A stretch of 64,000 nt of DNA, taken from F1-120-MAGs118 sp013360535. Lineage in GTDB: Bacteria > Planctomycetota > UBA1135 > GCA-002686595. The translations under genes and the position numbers were made by a program. Numbering within the stretch: position 1 is the stretch's first letter; the number at the start of each line of letters is the position of its first letter. Below, piece after piece: positions 55,638-63,678 of the stretch. The DNA lies in NCBI GenBank assembly GCA_026647215.1, contig JAPKHC010000007.1:1-64000 (forward strand). The letters are read 5' to 3'. Under the pieces are notes generated by a model that saw nothing but the letters and a program-made list of their open reading frames with translations, had not been told where the DNA came from and did no database searches.

Positions 55638-56789
55638 CTAGGTGTTGACGCGACGCTCCAGCCGCTTGGCGATCTTGTCCGCAAGCGTGTCGGGCCAGTT
55701 GGCGTCCGCGCGGCTCACAGGCTCTGGGCGGTCGAAGCTCGTCGGCGCGCCGTCGTCGTTGCGACCGAACGCGATCTGACCTTTGTACTTCTCGCGGTCC
55801 TTGCGGAACACGAGCGGCTTGCTGTTCAACGCGCCGAGACTCGCGTTGCTGAGGAGTCCGACGTGTCGATTGAACGGGTCGATCGCGTCGAACACGCGGC
55901 GAGCAAAGCGAAGCGCCGTCGCCGCGTGGTCCTTCACCGCCTCGACCTCTACGGGGTACATTCCGAAGCTCGCCATCGCATCGCGTCGCGAGTTCTCGTC
56001 GGCGCCCGACACGTTGATGTCGAGGACGAGCCATCCATCCTCCGTGAGCTCGACGCGGACCGCTTGACCGGGCGGCGGCGAGCCATGTCCATCGCTCTGG
56101 ACGACCACGAGCGAGTTCTTGCCCCGATCTTCCGCGCGCTGTCGGGTTCGATGGAAAAGGCCAACGTCGCGCGCGACGCCGAGCGCGAACAACTCGTGCT
56201 TGAACTCCTCGCTGTCGAGACGGTCCATCTCGATCACCGTCTCGTCCGGTCGCCCGGTCGCGGTCACGATGCGAAGCACGGTCTCTCGTCCGAAGTCGTG
56301 CGGGTTTGCCAGGAGCCTGTCGAAGCGCGTCTTGTCCACGTTGATCCTCGGAGCCGACGACGCGAGCGGCTTGCACGCGGCCTCGACCTCGCGCCGTAGG
56401 TCGGCCGCCTTCTTGAACGTTCGGCGGAAGTTGCCGCCGACGAAATCGGAGAGCTTCTTCGCGAGTCGATCTCCGTCGACGTCGCGCTTCACGTCTTGGA
56501 GGAACACGAACGTCGGGATGCTGCGCCCGCGAGCGTGGTCGTACTCCTCCTCGACGACGAGCTTGCCCGACGGCGCGGTCCAGCCGCCGCGCTCTCCCAC
56601 GATCACGGCGACGGCATCGCAGCTCCCCACGCCGTCGAGGCACGCGTTGCGCGACGACACGGCGAGCGCCGCGCTATCCTCGACAAGCACGGGCTCGCAG
56701 CCAGCGGCCTCGATCCCGGCGCGGGCCGACGCACGGTATTCCTCGAAGCCGTCCATGACTGAGCTGACGAAGACGCGCGGCTTGAGCAT
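55638..56789 (-). CDS. DUF4062-like defence protein
   Basis: A 383-aa protein. Residues 1-120 look like DUF4062, a TIR/SEFIR-like alpha-beta fold: KPRVFVSSVMDGFEEYRASA, then GSCDAVAVIVGERGG, LVVEEEYDHARGRSIPTFVF and FLQDVKRDVDG. Such domains are often found in bacterial immune proteins. The remaining ~260 residues (IVTATGRPDETVIEMDRLDS; VRVELTEDGWLVLDINVSG) fit no family I recognise and may sense or bind a ligand. ATG at 56789 overlaps the zinc-ribbon stop (TGATG). It is the middle gene of a three-gene operon with the Abi_C-like gene. Confidence 0.78.
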   Translation of the reverse strand: MLKPRVFVSSVMDGFEEYRASARAGIEAAGCEPVLVEDSAALAVSSRNACLDGVGSCDAVAVIVGERGGWTAPSGKLVVEEEYDHARGRSIPTFVFLQDVKRDVDGDRLAKKLSDFVGGNFRRTFKKAADLRREVEAACKPLASSAPRINVDKTRFDRLLANPHDFGRETVLRIVTATGRPDETVIEMDRLDSEEFKHELFALGVARDVGLFHRTRQRAEDRGKNSLVVVQSDGHGSPPPGQAVRVELTEDGWLVLDINVSGADENSRRDAMASFGMYPVEVEAVKDHAATALRFARRVFDAIDPFNRHVGLLSNASLGALNSKPLVFRKDREKYKGQIAFGRNDDGAPTSFDRPEPVSRADANWPDTLADKIAKRLERRVNT

Positions 56790-56941
56790 CAGCGACGCAC
56801 CTCGACCTCGGTGGTGCCGCAGCGCGGACACCGGACGGGAGAGCGGGGCCGCATCGGGTAGCGGCGCACGTCCTCCTCGGTCAGGACCTCGATCCTCTCT
56901 CGGTGCTGGCAACGGTGGCAAATCACGAGCACTATGCGCAT
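56789..56941 (-). CDS. 50-residue zinc-ribbon protein
   Basis: Reads MRIVLVICHRCQHRERIEVL ... VRCPRCGTTEVEVRR, with two CxxC pairs (CHRC and CPRC) spaced about 29 residues, a classic zinc ribbon. Start ATG at 56941. Its stop overlaps the DUF4062 gene start by one base, so it is translationally coupled and first in the operon. It could be a regulator or a nucleic-acid-binding part of the defence system. A longer open frame upstream is not needed. Confidence 0.7.
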   Translation of the reverse strand: MRIVLVICHRCQHRERIEVLTEEDVRRYPMRPRSPVRCPRCGTTEVEVRR

Positions 56942-57330
56942 GGCGGGAAACCTCGCGGCAGGAGCCTTCCCCGACGAGGAAGTCCCGCCGGGCGCCCGAG
57001 GTCGGCAAGACGTGTGCCAACCCACAAGATGTAGCGACACAGACGATTGGAGCCCCCACGGGTAGCGGTCTAGGCGCCAATCTGGCAGGTCCTCCACTCC
57101 ATCGGCGGCCACCACTGCCGAAACGGCAGGCAGCTATGCGCGGGCGAGGCACAAGTGCGAACCCCGCCGCCGTGGCCCTCCCGCCCTCCCCCTGTAGCGT
57201 CGGACCTCGCGCCACTGGCATCTCGAGGCGGCCCGACGGTTCGACCCCGCTCGTCGCACGGAGGCTGAGGAGGCGGCATCATCTCGCGCGACGGCGGCAG
57301 TGCAGACTTCACGCGTCGATCAGTCCGAAG
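56942..57330. other. Intergenic region between zinc-ribbon operon and nuclease gene
   Basis: 389 bases separate divergent genes and must contain both promoters. I see short inverted repeats (for example GCCGNNACGGC near 57117) but no clear boxes. Open frames here are short and lack protein character. Confidence 0.45.
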
Positions 57331-57843
57331 ATGCTGCGGACCGTCTCCGAGGGCATTTTCGAGGGGCTGTGCCGGTCCGTCGGCATCGCTTGCGATCGAG
57401 TCGATGAAGCAGGCACCCAAACACCCCACTTCGAAATCAAGTCGAGCGGGCACCGCATCTTCGCCGAGGTCAAGCAGTTCGACCCGAACGAGGAAGAGGC
57501 GGAATCCAAACAACGCCTCGACGCTGGCGGCTTCGGCGGCTCGGGGATCACGCCGGGAAACCTCATTCGGAAGGCGATGTACCGGGCCGCGCCGCAGCTC
57601 AGGGCGCTGCCGACGGGCGCGTTTCCGGCGATGCTCGTCGTCTACAACACCAATCGTTCGCGACTCCACACGGACCCGTACGCCGTCGTAACGGCAATGC
57701 AGGGCATCGACGTGGTTCCCGTTCTCGTGCCCAAGGATCCCTCGCTCTCGCCGCAGTTTTCAGGACACGCGCTTCGGCCTGGGCAACACGATGACGCCGA
57801 GTACGAACTCGACAAACGGCGCCATCGCGGTGCTCCGAACTGA
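57331..57843 (+). CDS. PD-(D/E)xK-like nuclease, probably frameshifted near its C-terminus
   Basis: A 170-aa frame. HFEIKSSGHRIFAEVKQF near residues 33-50 has the acid ... E-x-K pattern of PD-(D/E)xK nucleases; VDRLL-like motifs are absent. The expected C-terminus, DTRFGLGNTMTPSTNSTNGA then IAVLRTDFDDNPIPGVHHNR, is open in the +1 frame from about 57750 to a stop at 57956-57958, while this frame ends in low-complexity DKRRHRGAPN. A one-base shift near 57740-57780 is likely. ATG at 57331. The tail overlaps the convergent HEPN-like gene by 46 nt. Confidence 0.6.
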   Translation: MLRTVSEGIFEGLCRSVGIACDRVDEAGTQTPHFEIKSSGHRIFAEVKQFDPNEEEAESKQRLDAGGFGGSGITPGNLIRKAMYRAAPQLRALPTGAFPAMLVVYNTNRSRLHTDPYAVVTAMQGIDVVPVLVPKDPSLSPQFSGHALRPGQHDDAEYELDKRRHRGAPN

Positions 57844-57912
57844 CTTCGACGACAATCCGATCCCAGGCGTCCACCACAACCGCCACGCGCGCCACCCGAT
57901 CGCCCCGAGTGG

Positions 57913-58620
57913 CTACGCCTTCCGCGAGTCCACCACTTCCGCCTTCCCGACGGCGTGATGAGTAGCCTTGAAGGCTGGACGAAGGCGTAGCGCGCGTCCG
58001 CCGTCGGCGGGCGCTTCTTGCGCGCAGTCGCCCGCGCGCTTGCGGAACTCGTCGAAGTAGCGCCGGGCTTGCTTCTCGTCGCCGAGCGCGATGTCCATGA
58101 GGAGCCGCATCACGATGATCGGTCCGGGCATGATCCCGTGCTCGTCGATCTCCTCGCTGCCGTCGAAGTCGGAATTGGTAGGGATCTCCACATTGGCGAT
58201 CCACCAGACCTCGATCTTGCGAAGCAGCGCAATCATGTCCGCGAAGCACTGCTCGTAGTCGGGAGGCATTCCGTTCAACGAGAGGACCGACAGGAGTTCA
58301 TGGGCGAGCGTGTTGCGGCAGCGCTTGACCCGACCGAAAGTCTCGATGTCGGCTTCGTCGATCGCGCCGTGTTCCTTCAACCAATCAAGGCTCGCGTAGA
58401 CCGCGCTCTTGTTCCTTGCTAGTACGTCCGTCTTGTACTTCGGGTCGATCGTCTCGCCCGTCTCGTCGAAACCAGTGCAGAAGAACATCCTCAGGTGCCT
58501 GACGATCGAGTCCTTAAGCGACTCGAAGGCCGCGACATAGATGGACTTCGCGATGATCCTGGGCTTCGCGACGTCCGGGTTCAGGGACTCCGCCCAAGAT
58601 TGCTTCGCCTTCGGGTCCAT
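57913..58620 (-). CDS. HEPN-like protein with RX4H motif
   Basis: A 235-aa helical protein. RNTLAHE near residues 101-107 gives the R-x4-H motif of HEPN ribonucleases, set after an acidic helix (IDEADIETFGRVKRC). The rest is long helices (ADMIALLRKIEVWWIANVEI; IIVMRLLMDIALGDEKQARR). HEPN proteins are RNases of toxin-antitoxin and abortive-infection systems. No MNT-type antitoxin is adjacent. ATG at 58620 has GGAG 6 nt upstream and is preferred over GTG 58641. Divergent from the restriction enzyme gene. Confidence 0.7.
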   Translation of the reverse strand: MDPKAKQSWAESLNPDVAKPRIIAKSIYVAAFESLKDSIVRHLRMFFCTGFDETGETIDPKYKTDVLARNKSAVYASLDWLKEHGAIDEADIETFGRVKRCRNTLAHELLSVLSLNGMPPDYEQCFADMIALLRKIEVWWIANVEIPTNSDFDGSEEIDEHGIMPGPIIVMRLLMDIALGDEKQARRYFDEFRKRAGDCAQEAPADGGRALRLRPAFKATHHAVGKAEVVDSRKA

Positions 58621-58634
58621 CGAGTTCTCCGCGC

Positions 58635-58672
58635 GGGACACTGTAGGGACACGCGAGGCCTAGTTCTAGGCC
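58635..58672. promoter_or_regulatory. Operator-like repeats between HEPN-like and endonuclease genes
   Basis: A direct repeat GGGACAC occurs at 58635 and 58646, spaced 11 bp, one helical turn. Beside it is the palindrome GGCCTAG-TT-CTAGGCC (58657-58672). They lie in the 95-nt gap between divergent start codons, so a repressor here could control both genes. This is inferred from position only. Confidence 0.45.
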
Positions 58673-58715
58673 GGGCGCAGAATCGCGCTGGATCAGTCTC
58701 GACCGGAGGCATAGG

Positions 58716-59735
58716 GTGTCGGCGCTCATGCAACTCGCAGACAAGATCATGGCCATGCGCGAGGCGGCCCTCGCGCGCGGTGAGGAGCCGGTCCCCGATG
58801 TGCTTCAGGGCGTCACCAAGGACCGGATCGCCGAGGTGCTCCGGGCTCTGGACCTGGAGACGGCGGATCAGGTCGATGCGGTGTTCGCGCTGCTCGACGA
58901 CGAACGCCGCTCCTGGTTCACGACCCTACCCGATGACGTGACGTTCTCCGCTGGAGCCACGGTGGCCCACGTTGGCTGCCACGTCGGGATCCTCCAGCGC
59001 GGCAAGTCCAAGCTCGATCGGGAGGGGCGCGACTACTGGATCAAGCCGTTGCGACAGATCGGCGCCATCGAGCCGATCTTCCTCGACTCGAAGCGCAAGC
59101 GGTTCGTGCCTGGTCACCCCAAGGCGAAGTCCGGGAACTCCGCTTATCGGCTCGACCCGGGTTTCGTCGAGATCCTGCGAAGCTCCGAGAGCGATTGGCG
59201 AACCAAGCTCGATGCCTGGAGCGCCGAGGATGCGAAGCGAGCGCGACTCCGCTTCCAGGCAGAGCAGGCGGAAGCGACGCGAGCGGCGACAGACACGGCC
59301 CACGTGGACCTGATCCGCGCGTGCTGCGAGGTCTACGCGCCCCGCTTCCTCCCGGGTTTCGAGGTCTTGTACGTGGACGACGCGGACGGCGACCGCGTGT
59401 CCGAGCCCGAGCGCGAGCGGCTGTACGGATCGGGCATCGAGATCACCCTCGACGACGCGATGCCCGACGTGCTCCTCTGGAACCGCCAGACCGACGCGCT
59501 GTGGGTCATCGAGGCCGTGACGAGCGACGGCGAAGTAGACCATCACAAGGTCGATCAGGTCCGCGCGTTCGCGATGCGCAACGGCAAGTCCACCGTCGGA
59601 TTCACGACCGCGTACCCGACGTGGAAGGTCGCGGCGCAAAGGCAAGGGCGGCACAAGAACGTCGCGCCAGGAACCTACATCTGGATCCGCGAGGACGCGG
59701 CCAAGCACTACCTCGCGGAGTCTTTCGAGATCTAG
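58716..59735 (+). CDS. BsuBI/PstI-type type II restriction endonuclease
   Basis: A 339-aa protein. The C-terminal domain has the PD-(D/E)xK-like core of this family: MPDVLLWNRQTDALWVIEAV, with Asp near 250 and Glu near 264, then TSDGEVDHHKVDQVRAFA. STVGFTTAYPTW and YIWIREDAAKHYL end the family domain. The N-terminal ~110 residues (helical, EVLRALDLETADQVDAVFAL) suit the DNA-binding part. GTG at 58716 has CCGGAGG about 7 nt upstream. Family members BsuBI and PstI cut CTGCAG, but specificity here is unproven. It is convergent with its methyltransferase. Confidence 0.85.
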   Translation: MSALMQLADKIMAMREAALARGEEPVPDVLQGVTKDRIAEVLRALDLETADQVDAVFALLDDERRSWFTTLPDDVTFSAGATVAHVGCHVGILQRGKSKLDREGRDYWIKPLRQIGAIEPIFLDSKRKRFVPGHPKAKSGNSAYRLDPGFVEILRSSESDWRTKLDAWSAEDAKRARLRFQAEQAEATRAATDTAHVDLIRACCEVYAPRFLPGFEVLYVDDADGDRVSEPERERLYGSGIEITLDDAMPDVLLWNRQTDALWVIEAVTSDGEVDHHKVDQVRAFAMRNGKSTVGFTTAYPTWKVAAQRQGRHKNVAPGTYIWIREDAAKHYLAESFEI

Positions 59736-61255
59736 GCGAGTGCCTCGTCCACGATGGCGTCGATCCCGTCTTGGGCCGGGAACGCCTTGCCGATTCGCTT
59801 GCCCATGGCCTTGAGCGCGGCGAGGTCGGGGTAGCGGATGCTCCGCAGGTCGGTCGCGTTGACCTGCGTGTGGCCGTTGAACTGGCGGAAGTAACGATCG
59901 ACGAGCGAGCTATTCAGGTAGGCGGCCAGCCCTCGTGCGACGAGCGTGGTCAGACCGCGTCCGCACGAGTGGAAATAGTTGACGTGGTTCTCGATCCCAA
60001 CTTGCGCCGTGCCGGCCGGAAGACGCGTCGGCTCACAAACGACCGCCACGACGCGGCGGCGCTCCTCCTTCGAGGTGAACCGCTTGGTCAAGACATACGT
60101 CTCGTTCGGAACCATGAGCGCTTGCGTCGCTCCCTCGTCCACCAGCGCGTTGGCCTTTCGCCCCCCGAGCTTGGGCCACGCCACGAATCCATCACGGAAA
60201 TGAGTTGGGTAGATAAGCGGCACCGTGCGCGCGCCAGGACTTGCGCGAAGGAATGCCCGCGCCCGGAAATCAATGACACGACCAGTGGAAACCGTGAGGG
60301 CGAGGTCATCGAGAACGCATGGCAGCGATGTCATGCGCTTCGCAAGGATCGCGTCCTCGTTGGAGGTCGCGAGGTGAATGAACGCGTTGGGATCCTTAGG
60401 GTCGACGACGGCTGAGTGCGGCACGATGCGCTGTTCGACGTCCTCCCCAGGAGCGGCGCTCGACGACAGCATGACCTTGCCGCGTGGTGCGCCCTTCCTC
60501 GCGTGAAAGATGATGTTCTCTTGCAACACCGCATCGTCACGGAAGGCGCGCTTGCGGCTGTCGAACACGTGCACGCGGAGGAGGGCCGCTTGTTCGAGAA
60601 GCAGACGGCGGAACGGAAGGAAGTAGGGGCCGTTGCAGAAGCTCCTCGGCGTGATGGCGACCAGTTCGCCGCCGGGATCGAGCAGCTTGAATGCGAGAGC
60701 GACGAACGCCGCGTACAGGTTGGTCGTCTCGATGCCAACTCCGCGTAGCAGCGAGCGCTCGCGCGACTTGCTCGAGAGCTTGCGGTAGGGAGGGTTCAGG
60801 ATCGCCAAGTTGAAGCGCGATGCCGAGCTGTCGGCGAACATCCCGCCATCGAGCGCCGCCGCAGCATCCTCGATGAAGTCACGCTCCAGCACGCGCGCTG
60901 TGAACGAGACTCCCTTGCTCTGTGCAGCCCGCTGGCAGTTGAGCAGCACGCTACGCAGGCCGGCGAGCATGACCCGATCCACTTCGTACGCAGTGACAGT
61001 GATCGATGTCGGTAGCGGCTTTCGTCCGAGAACTTCCTGCACCGCTCCCGCGGTGAGCGAACCGACACCGGCGCCCGCATCGAGCAGTCGCACCTCCGAT
61101 CCAAGCTGCTGGAACATGGAAGCCATGAACGACGCCACGACGCTGGACGTCATGAACTGCCCGAGTGGGGAACGCGTCGTCTCTGCGAGGGCTGTGTTCG
61201 TCAGCACTCTCGTGGCATCCGCTTCCAGCAGCAGGTCCTCCGATCGGATGGTCAT
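59732..61255 (-). CDS. N6-adenine DNA methyltransferase (type II R-M)
   Basis: A 507-aa enzyme. SAM-binding motif I is VRLLDAGAGVGSLTAG (about residue 57), and catalytic motif IV is NPPY in FNLAILNPPYRKLSSKS (about residue 154), the adenine-methylase form. QFMTSSVVASFMASMF at about 33-48 matches the motif X region of M.BsuBI/M.PstI-like enzymes. The C-terminal half is the target-recognition part. ATG at 61255. Its stop shares CTAG with the endonuclease stop. It protects DNA against the paired nuclease. Confidence 0.88.
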   Translation of the reverse strand: MTIRSEDLLLEADATRVLTNTALAETTRSPLGQFMTSSVVASFMASMFQQLGSEVRLLDAGAGVGSLTAGAVQEVLGRKPLPTSITVTAYEVDRVMLAGLRSVLLNCQRAAQSKGVSFTARVLERDFIEDAAAALDGGMFADSSASRFNLAILNPPYRKLSSKSRERSLLRGVGIETTNLYAAFVALAFKLLDPGGELVAITPRSFCNGPYFLPFRRLLLEQAALLRVHVFDSRKRAFRDDAVLQENIIFHARKGAPRGKVMLSSSAAPGEDVEQRIVPHSAVVDPKDPNAFIHLATSNEDAILAKRMTSLPCVLDDLALTVSTGRVIDFRARAFLRASPGARTVPLIYPTHFRDGFVAWPKLGGRKANALVDEGATQALMVPNETYVLTKRFTSKEERRRVVAVVCEPTRLPAGTAQVGIENHVNYFHSCGRGLTTLVARGLAAYLNSSLVDRYFRQFNGHTQVNATDLRSIRYPDLAALKAMGKRIGKAFPAQDGIDAIVDEALA

Positions 61256-61423
61256 GCGTCCAAACGTAGCTCGCTCGTCCTCGCGATCCAGAATCCGATG
61301 ACTTTCAACGGCGCGCCCAGCTCCGCATCGACCGGCTCCCTGTGGGCCACCGGCCGTCCATCGGCTCACGGGCTAGCGCGGCCGGTGAGAAGCCTGGGCT
61401 GGACCGCAAGCCGCAAGCCACAG

Positions 61424-61528
61424 GAGCACGATCCCGGCGAGCGCACGGCGGTCCATCGTGCGCGGAGTGTAGGCCATGGAAGCGCAGAAAGGGCGCGCCC
61501 GGCAGGACTCGAACCTGCGACCAGCGGA
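61424..61528. repeat. Right 105-bp direct repeat (attR-like)
   Basis: Identical to 54627-54731 at every base. It includes a second copy of the first eleven codons of the FG-GAP lipoprotein gene with its start codon, now leading nowhere, and the 3' half of the intact tRNA-Arg. The region 61256-61423 before it has no gene. Confidence 0.92.
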
Positions 61529-61567
61529 TTAGAAATCCGCTGCTCTATCCAGCTGAGCTACGGGCGC
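61494..61567 (-). tRNA. tRNA-Arg (anticodon UCU), island target
   Basis: Full cloverleaf: acceptor GCGCCCG/CGGGCGC, D-arm GCTC..GAGC, anticodon stem GCGGA/TCCGC with loop TTTCTAA (anticodon TCT), T-stem GCAGG/CCTGC, discriminator G. CCA is not encoded. Its 3' half, from the first base after the anticodon loop, is the island repeat. Confidence 0.96.
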
Positions 61568-61571
61568 GTGG

Positions 61572-61647
61572 TGGTCGGGGGGATGGGGCTCGAACCCACG
61601 ACTCGGAGCACCCAAAGCTCCGCCTCTACCAACTGAGGTACCCCCCG
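61572..61647 (-). tRNA. tRNA-Pro (anticodon UGG)
   Basis: Acceptor CGGGGGG/CCCCCCG, D-arm CCTC..GAGG, anticodon stem GGAGC/GCTCC with loop TTTGGGT (anticodon TGG), T-arm with TTCGAGC, discriminator A and encoded CCA (61572-61574). It lies 4 nt upstream of tRNA-Arg on the same strand, so the two are surely co-transcribed. Confidence 0.95.
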
Positions 61648-61795
61648 GACGTTGGCGCGGAGCGTACCCGATCGCGGGAGGGCGCGGCGAGAGTCGGGGT
61701 AGGGAGTGGCCAGCGGCGAGCAGTTTCCCTAGCCTCTTGCGCCCGCGAAACGTGGCTTGGCGCGCGCGCGGATCTTTCTCAGAAGACGGAGCTCC

Positions 61796-63088
61796 ATGAA
61801 AGTCCTGGTCGTCGGTGGTGGCGGGCGCGAGCACGCCCTGTGCTGGAAGATCGCGCAGTCCGAGCGCGTGAGCGAGGTCCTGTGCGCCCCGGGCAACGCG
61901 GGCACCGCGAAGGTCGCGCGCAACCTGGCCGTCAAGGCGACGGACATCGACAAGCTCGTGCACATCGCGACGCACGAGAAGGTGGGACTGGTCGTGGTCG
62001 GTCCCGAGGAGCCGCTGTGCCTGGGCCTCGCGGACAAGCTGCGCGCCGCAGGCATCCCGGTGTTCGGTCCGGGAGCGTCGGGAGCGAGGCTCGAAGGTTC
62101 GAAGCTCTTCGCCAAGGAGTTCCTCACGCGCCACCGCATCCCGACGGCCGGCTTCCGGCGCTTCGACCGCTCCGGCACCGCCAAGGCCTACCTCGAGGGC
62201 TGCCGCCAGTGGCCGCAGGTCATCAAGGCCGACGGGCTCGCGGCCGGCAAGGGCGTGTTCGTCGTCCACACGGCCAAGGAAGGCTGCACCATCGTCGATC
62301 AGGTGATGGAGGAGAAGCGCCTGGGCGACGCGGGCCGCGAGATCGCGATCGAGGAGTTCCTCGTCGGCGAGGAAGTCAGCGTGCTCGCGATCGTCGACGG
62401 CGAGTCGCTGTGCGTGCTCGAGCCCGTCATGGACCACAAGCAGGTCGGCGACGGCGACACGGGCCCCAACACGGGCGGCATGGGCGTGTACTCGCCCGTC
62501 GCGCTCTTCAACCGCCGCCTGCAGTGGCAGGTGGAGCAGAACGTGCTGATCCCGACGCTGCACGGCCTGCGCCGCGACGAGATCGACTACAAGGGCGTGC
62601 TGTTCGTGGGCCTGATGCTCACCGAAGCCGGCCCGCGCGTGCTCGAGTTCAATTGCCGCTTCGGCGACCCGGAGACCGAGGCGGTGATGCGGCGCTTCCA
62701 AGGCGACCTCGTGCCGTACCTGCTCGCGGCGGCGCAGGGCAAGCTCGCCGACCTCGAGGCGCCCGAGTGGGATCCGCGCGTGTGCGTCGGCGTCGTCGGC
62801 GCGGCCGAGGGCTATCCGGGCACCTACCGCAAGGGCGACCCGATCACGGGCCTCGACGAGGCGGGCAAGGTCGAGGAAGTCGTCGTGTTCCACGCCGGGA
62901 CCAAGCCGGCGCCGGGCGGCAGCGTGCTGACCGATGGCGGGCGCGTGCTGTGCGTCACGGCCATGGGCGAGACGGTCGACGAGGCGCGCGAGCGGGCCTA
63001 CCGCGCCTTCGACGCGCTCAAGTGGGACGGGAAGTTCTGCCGCCGCGACATCGGCTTCCGCCACGGCAAGGCCGCCGAGGTGCAGTGA
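61796..63088 (+). CDS. purD: Phosphoribosylamine-glycine ligase
   Basis: A 430-aa ATP-grasp enzyme, second step of purine synthesis (makes GAR). It opens MKVLVVGGGGREHALCWKIA with the nucleotide-binding loop. VVGPEEPLCLGLADKLRAAG, KADGLAAGKGVFVV, VSVLAIVDGESLCVLEPV and NTGGMGVYSPVALF are family blocks, and FGDPETEAVMRR is the metal-binding end of the ATP-grasp fold. ATG at 61796; the longer frame upstream is not needed. Divergent from the tRNA pair. Confidence 0.95.
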   Translation: MKVLVVGGGGREHALCWKIAQSERVSEVLCAPGNAGTAKVARNLAVKATDIDKLVHIATHEKVGLVVVGPEEPLCLGLADKLRAAGIPVFGPGASGARLEGSKLFAKEFLTRHRIPTAGFRRFDRSGTAKAYLEGCRQWPQVIKADGLAAGKGVFVVHTAKEGCTIVDQVMEEKRLGDAGREIAIEEFLVGEEVSVLAIVDGESLCVLEPVMDHKQVGDGDTGPNTGGMGVYSPVALFNRRLQWQVEQNVLIPTLHGLRRDEIDYKGVLFVGLMLTEAGPRVLEFNCRFGDPETEAVMRRFQGDLVPYLLAAAQGKLADLEAPEWDPRVCVGVVGAAEGYPGTYRKGDPITGLDEAGKVEEVVVFHAGTKPAPGGSVLTDGGRVLCVTAMGETVDEARERAYRAFDALKWDGKFCRRDIGFRHGKAAEVQ

Positions 63089-63170
63089 GAGCGTGCGGCT
63101 TGCGCTCGCGCGCGCCAGAGTCGATCTTGGGCGCGCCGCCGACCTGGCTCCTCGCCCCACGGGACACGGA

Positions 63171-63671
63171 TTGAAGCACGACGCCATCCGCAAGTCGTTC
63201 GAGCGCTTCCTGCGCACGCGCGACCTCAAGCTCACGCCGCAGCGCGCGCGCATCTTCGAGCGTGCCTTCGCGACGCACGAGCACTTCAGCGCCGAGACGC
63301 TCTACGACTGGATGCGCGCCGAGGAAGGCCCGAAGGTCTCGCGCGCGACCGTGTACCGCACGCTCGGGCTCCTGCTCGAGGGCCACTTCATCCAGTCGCT
63401 CGACACCGGCCGTGGCGAGCTCGTGTACGAGCACGTCACCGGCCACAGCCACCACGACCACATGGTGTGCCTCGCCTGCGGCAAGATCGAGGAGTTCCAC
63501 GATCCGCGCATCGAGGCGCTGCAGGACGAGGCCTGCGCCAAGAAGGGCTTCGTCGTCGTGAGCCACGCGCACCGGCTGGTCGGCTACTGCCGCGGTTGCG
63601 CGCGCAAGAATCGCGCGCAGGACGAGCTCGAGAGCGTCGCGGACGAGCCGGAAGCCCCGGAAAAGGCCTGA
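63171..63671 (+). CDS. fur: Fur-family metalloregulator
   Basis: A 166-aa transcription regulator. The winged helix spans residues 1-85 (LKLTPQRARIFERAFATHEH; VSRATVYRTLGLLLEGHFIQ). The metal-binding dimer domain has HSHHDHMVCLACGKIEEF and GYCRGCARK, giving two CxxC structural zinc pairs. The start is TTG at 63171; a GTG near 63093 would add 26 residues. A gap of 82 nt follows purD. Could be Fur, PerR or Zur; metal specificity is not readable. Confidence 0.87.
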   Translation: MKHDAIRKSFERFLRTRDLKLTPQRARIFERAFATHEHFSAETLYDWMRAEEGPKVSRATVYRTLGLLLEGHFIQSLDTGRGELVYEHVTGHSHHDHMVCLACGKIEEFHDPRIEALQDEACAKKGFVVVSHAHRLVGYCRGCARKNRAQDELESVADEPEAPEKA

Positions 63672-63678
63672 AAACGAC

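Larger units (their letters stand above)
54627..61528. mobile_element. Defence island flanked by 105-bp direct repeats at tRNA-Arg
   Basis: Two identical 105-bp copies (54627-54731 and 61424-61528) bound 6.7 kb of genes not related to the neighbours: Zn-ribbon/DUF4062/Abi_C operon, nuclease-like gene, HEPN-like gene and a type II restriction-modification pair. The repeat begins just 3' of the anticodon loop of tRNA-Arg(UCU), the usual crossover point for tRNA-targeting integrases. No recombinase, transposase or plasmid gene is seen inside. The repeat is longer than most att cores and includes the start of the flanking lipoprotein gene. Confidence 0.8.

Noticed and set aside
61256..61423. Possible gene at the right end of the island
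   Set aside because: The short open frames lack a start with a ribosome-binding site and protein character; treated as non-coding.
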